Shown: one piece after another, positions 44,773-52,153 of the stretch
Layout: each line of letters begins with the position of its first letter
How positions within the stretch are numbered: position 1 is the first letter of the stretch
From: an uncultured Clostridia bacterium
GTDB lineage: Bacteria; Bacillota; Clostridia; Oscillospirales; CAG-272
Assembly: GCA_947630625.1 (NCBI GenBank)
Contig: CANRIL010000002.1
Location: forward strand, 112,799 to 176,798
Direction: 5' to 3'
Length of the DNA: 64,000 nucleotides
Made by a program: the position numbers and the translations under genes
The notes under the pieces: generated by a model
Database searches by the model: none
Told to the model about the DNA's origin: nothing
Seen by the model: only the letters and a program-made list of their open reading frames with translations

Positions 44773-45969
44773 TTATTTATACAGCTTCGCGAGCCCGCCC
44801 TCGGCAGTCTCGCGGTAATGCGAGCTTAGATCTCTCCCCGTCTCATACATCGTCGCGGTCACAAGATCGAACGATATCTTCCGCGTCCCCGTCAGAAACC
44901 GCATCAGCATCACGGAATCCATCGCCCTCATCGCCGCGACTGCGTTTCTTTCGATGCACGGTATCTGAACGAGCCCGGCAACCGGGTCGCACGTCAGCCC
45001 GAGCTGATGCTCCATCGCCGTCTCCGCCGCGTACTCGATCCTGTCTATCGGCATGCCGTAAAGCTCCGCTATCGCGCCGGCTGCCATTGATGTTGCAGTG
45101 CCGATCTCCGCCTGACATCCGCATTCGGCGCCCGAAATTGAGGCGTTCGTCTTTACTATGTTTCCGAACAGCCCGCCGACAGCGAGCGCGCGGATAATGC
45201 GCTCCTCTCCCGCGCCCACAAGTTCCGAGCAGTACCGCAGCGCCGCCGGAAGAACGCCGCATGCGCCGCACGTCGGCGCGGTCACAACGATCCCGCCCCC
45301 GGCGTTTTCCTCCGCGACCGCATACGCGTACGCGCTGACGAGCCGCTTCTCGCGGTCAGCCTCCCGCTCTCCCGTATATCCGCCCCCGTAAAGCGACCTC
45401 GCCTTGCGCTCGACATTCAGCCCGCCCGGCAGAACGCCGACAGCCGAGATGCCCCTTTCGACCGCCGCCGACATCGCATGCCAGACAGCCGAAAGGTGCT
45501 CCTTTATTTCGTCGCCCTCGCGCTCGAACACATAGTCCGACAGCCTCATCCGCGACCGCGTGCACAGCCGCGAAATTTCAAGGAACGACCGCTCGGGATA
45601 TACATCTCCAGCGTCCTTTACGGGCTCGCCCTCGATCCTTATCGCGCCGCCGCCGACAGACATCGCGCGCATTCTGTATATTTCTTCCCCGCCGCAGTAT
45701 GCGATCAGATCAAGTGTGTTTTCGTGCGGCAGGCCTGTGCTTTCGGTGTCGAACACGACCTCCGTCCTCTCAGCGCCAAGCACGTCAAGGATCGCCGCGT
45801 CCGTCTGATGTCCGCGCCCCGTTTTGGCGAGCGACCCATAAAGGATGACCCTCGCCGAGTCAAGCCGTGGCGCGCGGCGCAGCAGTTCCTCTGCCGCGTG
45901 AGCGGGTCCCATCGTGTGCGAGCTTGAGGGTCCGTACCCAATTCTATATAATTCTTTAAGCGATCTCAC
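44773..45969 (-). CDS. sdaA: L-serine ammonia-lyase, iron-sulfur dependent, single chain
   Basis: A 398-residue enzyme turning L-serine into pyruvate and ammonia. It joins the beta domain (GPSSSHTMGPAHAAEELL near the start) and the alpha domain with cluster-ligand cysteines (TAPTCGACGVLPAAL and SGAECGCQAEIGTATS). I start at the GTG at 45969 (RSLKELYRIGYG) because homologues begin there and GGAG lies nine bases upstream; a TTG at 45984 is the alternative. It is oxygen-sensitive, which fits an anaerobe. Confidence 0.93.
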   Translation of the reverse strand: MRSLKELYRIGYGPSSSHTMGPAHAAEELLRRAPRLDSARVILYGSLAKTGRGHQTDAAILDVLGAERTEVVFDTESTGLPHENTLDLIAYCGGEEIYRMRAMSVGGGAIRIEGEPVKDAGDVYPERSFLEISRLCTRSRMRLSDYVFEREGDEIKEHLSAVWHAMSAAVERGISAVGVLPGGLNVERKARSLYGGGYTGEREADREKRLVSAYAYAVAEENAGGGIVVTAPTCGACGVLPAALRYCSELVGAGEERIIRALAVGGLFGNIVKTNASISGAECGCQAEIGTATSMAAGAIAELYGMPIDRIEYAAETAMEHQLGLTCDPVAGLVQIPCIERNAVAAMRAMDSVMLMRFLTGTRKISFDLVTATMYETGRDLSSHYRETAEGGLAKLYK

Positions 45970-46231
45970 AGCAAAATGCTCCAATATGTCAGTCTTCAGC
46001 TTAAGTATACCACAAACGCGCGTATATTTCCATCGTCCCCGAACGTTTTTATAAAAAATCGCGCGACAAATTTCATCGAAAAAAAGAGACGCGCAGCGTA
46101 CGTCATTGCGCTGTAAAGCTTTGTTGTCCGGCAGCTGCCGACGAAGCCGGTGTTATTATGATTTTTTTCGACACGCATAATTTAATGAAAATTGTGCGAC
46201 GCGTCAAAAGTTCAGCGCAAATCAAAAAAAG

Positions 46232-46296
46232 TTAACCAAAAGGGGTTGACAAGATAATTCTTGTGTGGTATCATTGGATTAACCAAATGAGGTTAA
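46232..46296 (+). promoter_or_regulatory. Promoter and twin operators of the XRE/ImmA pair
   Basis: TTGACA (46246-46251), 17-base spacer, TATCAT (46269-46274). Two 18-base palindromes of the form TTAACC-N6-GGTTRA lie at 46232-46249 (overlapping the -35) and 46279-46296 (after the -10, touching the ribosome-binding site), 47 bases apart. This is a classical autorepression layout. The rest of 45970-46231 shows nothing I can identify. Confidence 0.85.
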
Positions 46297-46308
46297 GGAG
46301 ATATCGCT

Positions 46309-46671
46309 ATGCTTACAAGCTTGGGAAAAATTTTGAGAAGTATAAGGATAGAGGAAGGGGAAATTCTACGAGACATGGCAAAAAAACTTAATGTTTCGTC
46401 TGCGTTCCTTTCTGCCGTGGAAAACGGAAAAAAGAAAATGCCGGAATCTTGGATTTCAAAACTGAAAGACCTCTATTCGCTTACGCCGGAGCAAATTTCG
46501 AAAATCAAAGACGCCGCAATGGAGTCAAGCGACACTGTCTCTATCAGCATTCAGAATGCTTCAGCCGAAGGCAAACAGCTCGCAGTTTTTTTTGCGAGGA
46601 AGTTTGACGCTTTGGACGACGAAACGGCGAAAAAGATATTCAGTATATTGCAAAAACACACGGAGGATTGA
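46309..46671 (+). CDS. XRE family transcriptional regulator of the island
   Basis: A 120-residue protein. The HTH_3 domain (about 8-62) reads LRSIRIEEGEILRDMAKKL then SSAFLSAVENGKKKMP. The C-terminal 45 residues resemble the tail of ImmR-like or antitoxin-type repressors. AAGGAG lies eight bases before the ATG. It is followed by an ImmA/IrrE protease gene, the combination in which the protease cleaves the repressor. Codons are AT-rich compared with neighbours outside the island. Confidence 0.88.
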   Translation: MLTSLGKILRSIRIEEGEILRDMAKKLNVSSAFLSAVENGKKKMPESWISKLKDLYSLTPEQISKIKDAAMESSDTVSISIQNASAEGKQLAVFFARKFDALDDETAKKIFSILQKHTED

Positions 46672-46675
46672 GTTA

Positions 46676-47194
46676 TTGTCAGATTACATCGTTGAACCAA
46701 AATCAAGAAAAGAATTAAGGGACCTTGCAAATATGCTTCGCAAATTTCTCGGGTTGGAAAACGAGCTTAGGATCCCAATTGTGGAGCTTTTGGATATATT
46801 TGTAATCATTTTTGACGATTTCAATTATGAAATTGTCTGTGACAACGCTTTGCCAAAAACGGTTCACGCAGAAACAGACATCCGCTCAGGAAATATTTTT
46901 ATCAAGGAGAGCGTTTTCGAACGTGCGTGCGATGGAAAAGGACGTGACCGTATGACAATTGCTCATGAAATCGGTCATTATTTTATGCTGTGCATATGCG
47001 GTTTCAAATTACAGCGTGCTTTCAATATTAAAGAAGTGCCGCCATACAAGGATCCAGAGTGGCAGGCAAAGTGCTCTGCAGGGGAATTCATGGCCGCGCG
47101 CCATCTGACAGAGGGAATGTCCCCAGCTGAGATTGCCCGTTACTGTGGAATTTCACGCGAGGCGGCGCTATACCAATTCAAACATAGGAACTAA
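46676..47194 (+). CDS. ImmA/IrrE family metallo-endopeptidase
   Basis: A 172-residue zinc protease. The HEXXH motif is in AHEIGHYFM (His97, Glu98, His101 from the chosen start). I start at TTG 46676 because GGAGG lies nine bases upstream and four bases separate it from the upstream stop; there is no ATG in frame between the two genes except deep inside the XRE gene. In ICEBs1 and many phages such proteins cut the partner XRE repressor on stress. It is plausibly the switch of this island. Confidence 0.88.
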   Translation: MSDYIVEPKSRKELRDLANMLRKFLGLENELRIPIVELLDIFVIIFDDFNYEIVCDNALPKTVHAETDIRSGNIFIKESVFERACDGKGRDRMTIAHEIGHYFMLCICGFKLQRAFNIKEVPPYKDPEWQAKCSAGEFMAARHLTEGMSPAEIARYCGISREAALYQFKHRN

Positions 47195-47299
47195 TGCAAG
47201 ATAGATTCTGTATTCTTGCTATTTGATTTTGTAAATAATCTTTTGCGAATAATAAGAAAAGTGCCTAACAAATTGACTGCAGCAATTTGAAAAGCACCT

Positions 47300-47360
47300 T
47301 TCTTCGGATGCGAGCATCCTGTTAAGTGGTATTGACATTATGCCACATCCGAAGAATTAT
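47300..47360 (+). promoter_or_regulatory. Inverted repeat and probable promoter upstream of the DUF4417 operon
   Basis: Perfect 11-base inverted repeat TTCTTCGGATG (47300-47310) / CATCCGAAGAA (47346-47356). The left arm can instead pair locally as GGATGC-GA-GCATCC (47306-47319), so two exclusive hairpins are possible. TTGACA (47332-47337), 17 bases, AATTAT (47355-47360) is a possible promoter whose spacer holds the right arm. The rest of the 213-base gap shows nothing. Confidence 0.55.
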
Positions 47361-47407
47361 TTCAAGAGGTTTTTTAAATAATTCTATATTTTAGGGAGGC
47401 ATATTTT

Positions 47408-48073
47408 ATGTCAAAAGAAAATTATACCCGAAAAGGATGCAAAGATGTTTTTCACGCCTTTATGGTAAAAAATGCAATATACGAGGGCTGCTTAGAGATT
47501 CCACACATTGCATCTGAAAAAATACGTCCAAAAATGTTAATTCCATTCTCACGTGCTGTTAGTGGAACTGATTTTTGTTCATGGGTTCATTTTTATGAGG
47601 ATGATGCTGTTTTTGAACGTATTTGGAATAATCCGCTCAAATATCTGTCCGTTCTAAAAAAATATCAGGGTGTTATTTCTCCTGATTTTAGTTTATACAG
47701 GGATATGCCATTGGTGATGCAGCAATGGAATGTATACCGCAGTCACGCTGTCGGTCATTGGCTTCAGAGAAATGGGATTCCTGTCATAACAAATGTACGT
47801 TGGAGCGATGAACGTACCTACGAATTATGCTGTATGGGGACTCCGCATTGTACCGCGATTGCAGTAGGCTCTCATGGTTGCGTTAAAACTAAGGATGATC
47901 GAAAGTATTTTATAAGAGGACTTGATTACGTCATCAAAACATTGACACCGACTGAAATTATCGTTTATGGAACAGCGCCAGAGGATATTTTTGGAAAATG
48001 CAAAGCCGAGGGAATTTCTATTTTGCAATTTGACAGTGACTTTATGCAAAGTCGAAAGGCGGTGAACGCCTGA
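47408..48073 (+). CDS. DUF4417 domain-containing protein
   Basis: A 221-residue protein recognisable as DUF4417 by the ordered blocks LIPFSRAVSGTDFCSWVHFY, YQGVISPDFSLYRDMPLVMQ, GIPVITNVRWSDERTYE and IAVGSHGCVK. The family occurs mainly in phages, conjugative elements and accessory loci of Firmicutes; no activity is established. GGGAGG precedes the ATG. Its stop overlaps the start of the probable nuclease gene by one base, so the two are co-translated. Codons are AT-rich. Confidence 0.88.
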   Translation: MSKENYTRKGCKDVFHAFMVKNAIYEGCLEIPHIASEKIRPKMLIPFSRAVSGTDFCSWVHFYEDDAVFERIWNNPLKYLSVLKKYQGVISPDFSLYRDMPLVMQQWNVYRSHAVGHWLQRNGIPVITNVRWSDERTYELCCMGTPHCTAIAVGSHGCVKTKDDRKYFIRGLDYVIKTLTPTEIIVYGTAPEDIFGKCKAEGISILQFDSDFMQSRKAVNA

Positions 48074-48522
48074 TGGGAGGAGGTTTTCATGGTGGATTTG
48101 GTAAAACAAAGGGGTTTGAAAACAATCTAATTGATGAACTCGAACGAAAAGGCGTAAAAATTGATAGGAATAATGTTATATTTATAACTAAAGATGGTGC
48201 AGGACAAATTGTATGGTTAGAAAACGGAACTCCGTCTGCAGGTCTTGAACACATTATTCAAAGGCACAGCAACGATTTTATGGACAAGCATGGAATCAAA
48301 GAGAATGACATTCCTTTATATTTAAAGGATGTTTTTTCAAACGGTATGGTTGTGTATACAAGAATTATAAATAAAAACGGGCATTTGGGATTTGAAAAAC
48401 TTTATAGCTACAAGGGACAATATTATTTGTTGAGCGGTATAGGGACAAATGGCTTTATTGTATCCGCTTATCCTATTGATACTTCTGTGGCGCTTAAATT
48501 GAAAGGAAGGTATGGAAAATGA
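48073..48522 (+). CDS. Probable BECR-fold (barnase-EndoU-colicin-RelE-like) nuclease
   Basis: A 149-residue protein. A Gly-rich opening (GGGFHGGFGKTKG) precedes a small domain with GLEHIIQRHSNDF (candidate catalytic His), then beta strands ending in GTNGFIVSAYPID, the layout of phage-associated barnase-EndoU-ColicinE5/D-RelE-like toxins. There is no secretion signal. It sits between DUF4417 and a small protein gene, overlapping them by one and four bases. I infer a ribonuclease toxin; this rests on motif resemblance only. Confidence 0.65.
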   Translation: MGGGFHGGFGKTKGFENNLIDELERKGVKIDRNNVIFITKDGAGQIVWLENGTPSAGLEHIIQRHSNDFMDKHGIKENDIPLYLKDVFSNGMVVYTRIINKNGHLGFEKLYSYKGQYYLLSGIGTNGFIVSAYPIDTSVALKLKGRYGK

Positions 48523-48857
48523 ACAAAGAGCAGAAAAAGGTAAAGCTTATGCTTGATTATATGCAGGGCCCTATCTGGATCAGTGATTTTGAGACAGGAG
48601 AACCTCTTACAGGCATTCCCGTCGTTGACAATGACAAAGTTTTGCCGGGGCTTAACAAGCAATGCTGTGAATTATACAGCAGCTGCTATGAATTCGACTC
48701 ACAAGACAAAGCTTGTTTCTTTAACAAAGAGAAAGAATTAAAAATCAAAGATAAGCTTATTTCTCTATTGGAACAAATAAAAATCCGCTTGTCCGAGATC
48801 AACGACGGCAGCTTTATTGTTGAGGACGCGGAGACAGAACGACTTAATTCCTTGTGA
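48519..48857 (+). CDS. Small cytosolic protein, candidate immunity/antitoxin partner of the nuclease
   Basis: A 112-residue protein I do not recognise. It is soluble, rich in Lys, Asp and Glu, with a Cys-containing middle (QCCELYSSCYEF) and a coiled-coil-like C-terminal helix (KIKDKLISLLEQIKIRL). The ATGA overlap with the nuclease gene means fixed co-translation, the usual arrangement for toxin and immunity or antitoxin genes. That role is inference from position only. Confidence 0.55.
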   Translation: MNKEQKKVKLMLDYMQGPIWISDFETGEPLTGIPVVDNDKVLPGLNKQCCELYSSCYEFDSQDKACFFNKEKELKIKDKLISLLEQIKIRLSEINDGSFIVEDAETERLNSL

Positions 48858-48883
48858 AAGAAAACAAGCCGCCAATACGAAAT

Positions 48884-48930
48884 TTGCCCCTAATACGTAA
48901 TACAAATAGTTTAAGTTGTACTAAGGGCAA
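48884..48930. other. Imperfect inverted repeat after the island operon
   Basis: TTGCCCCTAATAC (48884-48896) and GTACTAAGGGCAA (48918-48930) pair at 11 of 13 positions. No T-run follows. It may be an RNA hairpin or an old element boundary. Confidence 0.4.
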
Positions 48931-48998
48931 AAGCAGTCAGCGTTGATGCAACAGCCGTTATCAAATAATAAAGATAAGATAACGCGCGTTTTTAAGTA

Positions 48999-49045
48999 AG
49001 CGGGGCGGATTCCCAGCATTTCAAATTCCGCCCCGCTTTTTTATT
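48999..49045 (+). terminator. Intrinsic terminator between the island and spoVAC
   Basis: Stem AGCGGGGCGGA / TCCGCCCCGCT with a long loop, followed on the plus strand by TTTTTT. It ends the island operon and lies just after the convergent spoVAC stop codon. Confidence 0.8.
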
Positions 49046-49487
49046 TAAAAAGCGTGATTATCCAGTAGATCAATCCGTATACGGCGCCCGTCATCGTGCC
49101 GTAAAGGATCACGGGGCCGGCGATCGTAAAAATCTTTGCCCCAACGCCGAGCACCCAGCCTTCCGCCTTGTTGTCGATGGCGGGAGAGACGACCGCGTTC
49201 GCAAATCCCGTTATTGGGACGAGCGTCCCGGCTCCGGCCCATTTCGCGATATCGTCAAAAACGCCGAGCCCCGTAAGCAGCGCCGCCAGAAATACGAGCG
49301 TCACGGATGCGTAAATGGCGGCATCCTTTTCTTCCGCGCCCCAGAACTGATAAAGCGCCCCGAGCGCCTCCGCGATCGTGCATATCAGCCCGCCGACAAG
49401 AAACGCGTGAACGCAGTTCTTCGCGCAGGGCGACTTTTTTGCCGACTTGTCGGCGTATCTTTTATATTCGTCATTCGATAAATTCAT
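49041..49487 (-). CDS. spoVAC: Stage V sporulation protein AC (SpoVAC)
   Basis: A 148-residue inner-membrane protein of the spore with about four hydrophobic segments and the conserved GTLVPITGFANAVVSPAID and EGWVLGVGAKIFTIAGPVI segments. SpoVA proteins move dipicolinic acid into and out of the spore core; SpoVAC is a mechanosensitive channel in Bacillus. The start at 49487 has GAGGTG four bases upstream. It is not followed by spoVAD or spoVAEb here, although these usually form one operon. A forespore-type promoter lies upstream. Confidence 0.9.
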   Translation of the reverse strand: MNLSNDEYKRYADKSAKKSPCAKNCVHAFLVGGLICTIAEALGALYQFWGAEEKDAAIYASVTLVFLAALLTGLGVFDDIAKWAGAGTLVPITGFANAVVSPAIDNKAEGWVLGVGAKIFTIAGPVILYGTMTGAVYGLIYWIITLFK

Positions 49488-49517
49488 GTGCCACCTCGAT
49501 ACTTTTCCGTTCACGGA

Positions 49518-49548
49518 TATTATGCGGAAAAGCGCGCCGCCTTATACG
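49518..49548 (-). promoter_or_regulatory. Candidate sigma-G/sigma-F promoter of spoVAC
   Basis: On the minus strand CATAATA (49518-49524) matches the forespore -10 consensus CATWNTA fully. Seventeen bases upstream, CGTATAA (49542-49548) partly matches the -35. The position, about 30 bases before the coding region, is right. Confidence 0.5.
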
Positions 49549-49569
49549 GTGCCGGGGTCATTTTTTGGT

Positions 49570-49597
49570 TTGACATTTCATATACGTTTGGTATATT
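49570..49597 (+). promoter_or_regulatory. Promoter of the zinc-ribbon gene at 49649
   Basis: TTGACA (49570-49575), 16-base spacer, TATATT (49592-49597), 50 bases before the start codon. Confidence 0.7.
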
Positions 49598-49648
49598 ATA
49601 TATTGTGAGCCGCAAAACCAAATCTGCGCACGCAAAGGAGAACATACG

Positions 49649-50008
49649 ATGAAATTCTGGGAAGACGTTTCAAGGACGGCATCCGACGCCGCAAACTATA
49701 CGGTCAAAAAAGCGGGAGAGCTGACGAACGCGGCGAAGGTACGTTACCGCCTGCACCTCGCCGAAACAAAGCTCGCCGTCACTTACGAGGGGATCGGGCG
49801 TCTCTACTACAGCGCCGTCATGGACGGCGACGACACGACGGAGGCGATATCCGGTCTTATGGCAGACATCACCGAGATAAACGCCGAAATCGCGGACTGC
49901 AAAGCGCAGCTTGCCGATTTCAAAAACCGCCGCATCTGTCCGAAGTGCGGCGCCGAGATCCCGTCTGACTCCGCCTTCTGCAAAAAATGCGGCGCGAAGG
50001 TCGAGTAA
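49649..50008 (+). CDS. Small coiled-coil protein with C-terminal zinc ribbon
   Basis: A 119-residue cytosolic protein. Two amphipathic helices (about 1-90, with EINAEIADCKAQLADFKNR) end in a Cys4 zinc ribbon (CPKCGAEIPSDSAFCKKCG). Such proteins are common and uncharacterised in gut Clostridia. It has its own promoter and AAGGAG before the ATG. No function can be assigned. Confidence 0.82.
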   Translation: MKFWEDVSRTASDAANYTVKKAGELTNAAKVRYRLHLAETKLAVTYEGIGRLYYSAVMDGDDTTEAISGLMADITEINAEIADCKAQLADFKNRRICPKCGAEIPSDSAFCKKCGAKVE

Positions 50009-50022
50009 AAACCGCATATAAT

Positions 50023-50059
50023 ATGCGAGGGGGAAGCTTTCAAAAGGCTTCCCCCTCGC
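50023..50059. terminator. Hairpin between convergent genes at 50 kb
   Basis: Stem GCGAGGGGGAAGC / GCTTCCCCCTCGC with a short loop. No T-run is present on either side, but the position between convergent stops suggests a shared transcription end. Confidence 0.6.
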
Positions 50060-50077
50060 GCTCACTATGAAACGCTT

Positions 50078-51739
50078 TTATTTGTCCTCGTCCCTTTTGC
50101 CGTAAAGCTCGTCGAGCTTTTCCCGCGTGATCCTCACCCTGTAAAAGCGTTCTCCGCTCTCACGACTGATATAGCCGCGCTCTGCCATCATGTCAATAAG
50201 CCGTGCGGCGCGGTAATAGCTGAGGCGGAGCCTTTTCTCTATGATCGTGATCGAAATTTTGCCGGAATCAACGGCGAGCTCAAGCGCGCGTCGAATCATT
50301 TCATCGTCGTCATCGCCGCACTCTGTTTCTCCGCTGCCGCGCCCCGTCTTTTCCCCGGAACGTTTCCCGAACGCACGCTCAAGCGCATCGTTTACGGAGC
50401 GGCTGATCTTCTCGCCGAGGTCGGACAGATCGGGGATATCTATATCAAAATCGGAAACATCAACATTAACTGAGTCGCGTTTCTTCTTTTCTCTTCCCGT
50501 CACGATCCTGATGCTGCCGTCGCAGTTTATGCCGCCGCCCGACGAGACATCGCCCGCTATTTCGCCGCAGTCAACGCTGCCGCCTGCAGAGACATCGCCA
50601 TCGACATCGGCGCAGCTCACGTCGCCTTCCGCTGAGACATCGCCCGCTATTTCGCCGCAGTCAACGCTGCCGCCGGCTGAGACATCGCCGTCGACATCGG
50701 CGCAGCTCACGTCGCCTCCCGCATTGACATCGCCGTCAACGTTGCCGCATTCAACGTCGCCTCCCGCATTGACATCGGATTCGACATTGCCGCAGCTTAC
50801 GTCGCCTTCCGCACAAACATTGCCTTCCACATTGCCGCAGTCAACGTTTCCTTCCGCCTCGATGCTGCCTTCAACGGTGCCGCAGTTGACCTCGCCGCCG
50901 GCGGATATGCCGCCGGCCACGCTGCCGCAGTCAACGTTGCCGCACGCCGATACGCTGCCGCAGCTTCCGCAGTAAATATTCCCGCCCGCGCTCAGATTTC
51001 CGTTCACGCATCCGTCGCTGCCAGCTCCCACGGCCACGTCTCTGCCCGCGTTTATGTTTCCGTTCACGGGTGCGCCCTCGATCGTCACGTCCCCTCCGGC
51101 GTTTACCGTGCTGTTCACCGAGGAGGCAGACACCGTCATATCTCCGCCGGAACTGACGGATAAATATACGCTCTGATTTTCGCCGACGAAAAGCTCCGCG
51201 TCGCCCACGATTTGTACCGTTATTTTCTCCCATCCGGCAAAGCCCGAAAGTTCGAGCGGTATCTTCCCGCCGTCCCTTTCAAGCTCGCGCACGCTGAGCG
51301 GACGGCGTCCCAGAAACTGCACGACGCGAAGAACGCCGTCGTCCGGCAAATCGGCGGCGACTTTGGGAACGATCGTCACATCTTCGCCGCCCGTGCCCAT
51401 GCGTATGTCGACGCTGCCGATGTCCTCCTTTTTAACGCCGAATTTCTCCGCGACCGCGCCGAGCAGCCTGTCGTCAACGCTCGCCTCCTCTGATGCAGCT
51501 TCCGATCGGTTCTTTGCCTCTGCCTTCTCTGTTTCCTTATCCGCGCGCAGAAGGCTGTCGATCGTGACGCCGAATGTGTCCGCGATAGTCGCCAGAAGCT
51601 CGATGTCCGGATACGACTGTTCGCACTCCCATTTTGACACCGCCTGCACGCTCACCCCGCACACGGACGCTAACTGTTCCTGCCCCATGCCGCGCTCGCG
51701 GCGCAGCTCCTTAAGTTTTGACGCAAACGTATTTTTCAT
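50078..51739 (-). CDS. XRE helix-turn-helix / Cys-laddered beta-solenoid / FtsK-gamma-like winged helix protein
   Basis: A 553-residue protein with an architecture I do not know from named families. Residues ~5-62 are an XRE HTH (LRRERGMGQEQLASVCGVSV then WECEQSYPD). A mixed region leads to a beta-solenoid (~205-410) of 15-residue repeats such as GDVSCADVDGDVSAG, with 15 Cys between positions 244 and 406, mostly one per turn. After an acidic linker, residues ~480-553 resemble the FtsK gamma DNA-reading domain (SITIIEKRLRLSYYRAARLID). GGAGG precedes the ATG at 51739. Two 19-base palindromes lie upstream. Confidence 0.8.
   Translation of the reverse strand: MKNTFASKLKELRRERGMGQEQLASVCGVSVQAVSKWECEQSYPDIELLATIADTFGVTIDSLLRADKETEKAEAKNRSEAASEEASVDDRLLGAVAEKFGVKKEDIGSVDIRMGTGGEDVTIVPKVAADLPDDGVLRVVQFLGRRPLSVRELERDGGKIPLELSGFAGWEKITVQIVGDAELFVGENQSVYLSVSSGGDMTVSASSVNSTVNAGGDVTIEGAPVNGNINAGRDVAVGAGSDGCVNGNLSAGGNIYCGSCGSVSACGNVDCGSVAGGISAGGEVNCGTVEGSIEAEGNVDCGNVEGNVCAEGDVSCGNVESDVNAGGDVECGNVDGDVNAGGDVSCADVDGDVSAGGSVDCGEIAGDVSAEGDVSCADVDGDVSAGGSVDCGEIAGDVSSGGGINCDGSIRIVTGREKKKRDSVNVDVSDFDIDIPDLSDLGEKISRSVNDALERAFGKRSGEKTGRGSGETECGDDDDEMIRRALELAVDSGKISITIIEKRLRLSYYRAARLIDMMAERGYISRESGERFYRVRITREKLDELYGKRDEDK
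50522..51010 (-). repeat. 45-bp coding tandem repeats (two-unit 90-bp higher-order repeat)
   Basis: The solenoid-coding part is built of 45-base units. The four units starting at 50544, 50589, 50634 and 50679 alternate as A-B-A'-B', with A and A' nearly identical and B and B' nearly identical, showing recent 90-base duplication. Units further upstream are older and more diverged. Copy number may vary between strains. Confidence 0.88.
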
Positions 51740-51846
51740 TTTTTCCCTCCGTATTAAGGTCAGGGCGTCTCGCCCCTTTTCCCGAGATCGTGTCACGCAA
51801 GCTTGTGTTTACGTAAAAAAGCGTACCTGAAACCGCGGAAAAAGTC

Positions 51847-51891
51847 AATCAACAATTTGTTGATTCACGAAAAATCAACCGTTGGTTGATT
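51847..51891. promoter_or_regulatory. Paired 19-bp palindromes upstream of the solenoid regulator
   Basis: AATCAACAATTTGTTGATT (51847-51865) is a perfect 9-1-9 palindrome. AATCAACCGTTGGTTGATT (51873-51891) is a perfect 8-3-8 palindrome. Their centres are 26 bases apart and they share AATCAAC-N5-GTTGATT. A weak -35-like TTGACT overlaps the edge of the first on the minus strand. Binding sites of the XRE domain encoded downstream are the simplest reading. The rest of 51892-52082 shows nothing. Confidence 0.75.
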
Positions 51892-52082
51892 CCCCGCGTT
51901 TTGCGCGGCGTCGACAGTCTTATTATGCCGCGATTTTCATTCATATAAAAGGATGAAATCTCCGATCAAAAGCCGATTCCCCGACCGAAAACAATAGTCT
52001 CAACCGTAAGTTTGATACCCCGACCCAAAACCGCCTAACCCAAGCCCTCGTCCCCGCGCCGCCAAAAACTTTTCCCGAACGC

Positions 52083-52110
52083 TTGAAATTTCACGGTCAT
52101 CATGTATAAT
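52083..52110 (+). promoter_or_regulatory. Promoter of the two-component system
   Basis: TTGAAA (52083-52088), 16-base spacer, TATAAT (52105-52110), about 45 bases before the chosen response-regulator start. Confidence 0.6.
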
Positions 52111-52153
52111 ATAAAGCAGTAAAATGTTTTGGGATGCAGGACTTCAAAACGAT

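Noticed and set aside
43875..45197. 440-codon plus-strand frame opposite the deacetylase and serine dehydratase
   Set aside because: It spans two well-supported minus-strand genes and their gap, which a real gene would not mirror.
46200..48940. Complete integrative element
   Set aside because: Despite the AT-rich composition and ImmA/XRE pair, no integrase, relaxase, transposase or flanking attachment repeats are visible.
50522..51010. Possible CRISPR-like array
   Set aside because: The 45-base repeats are contiguous, without spacers, and encode a regular protein solenoid.
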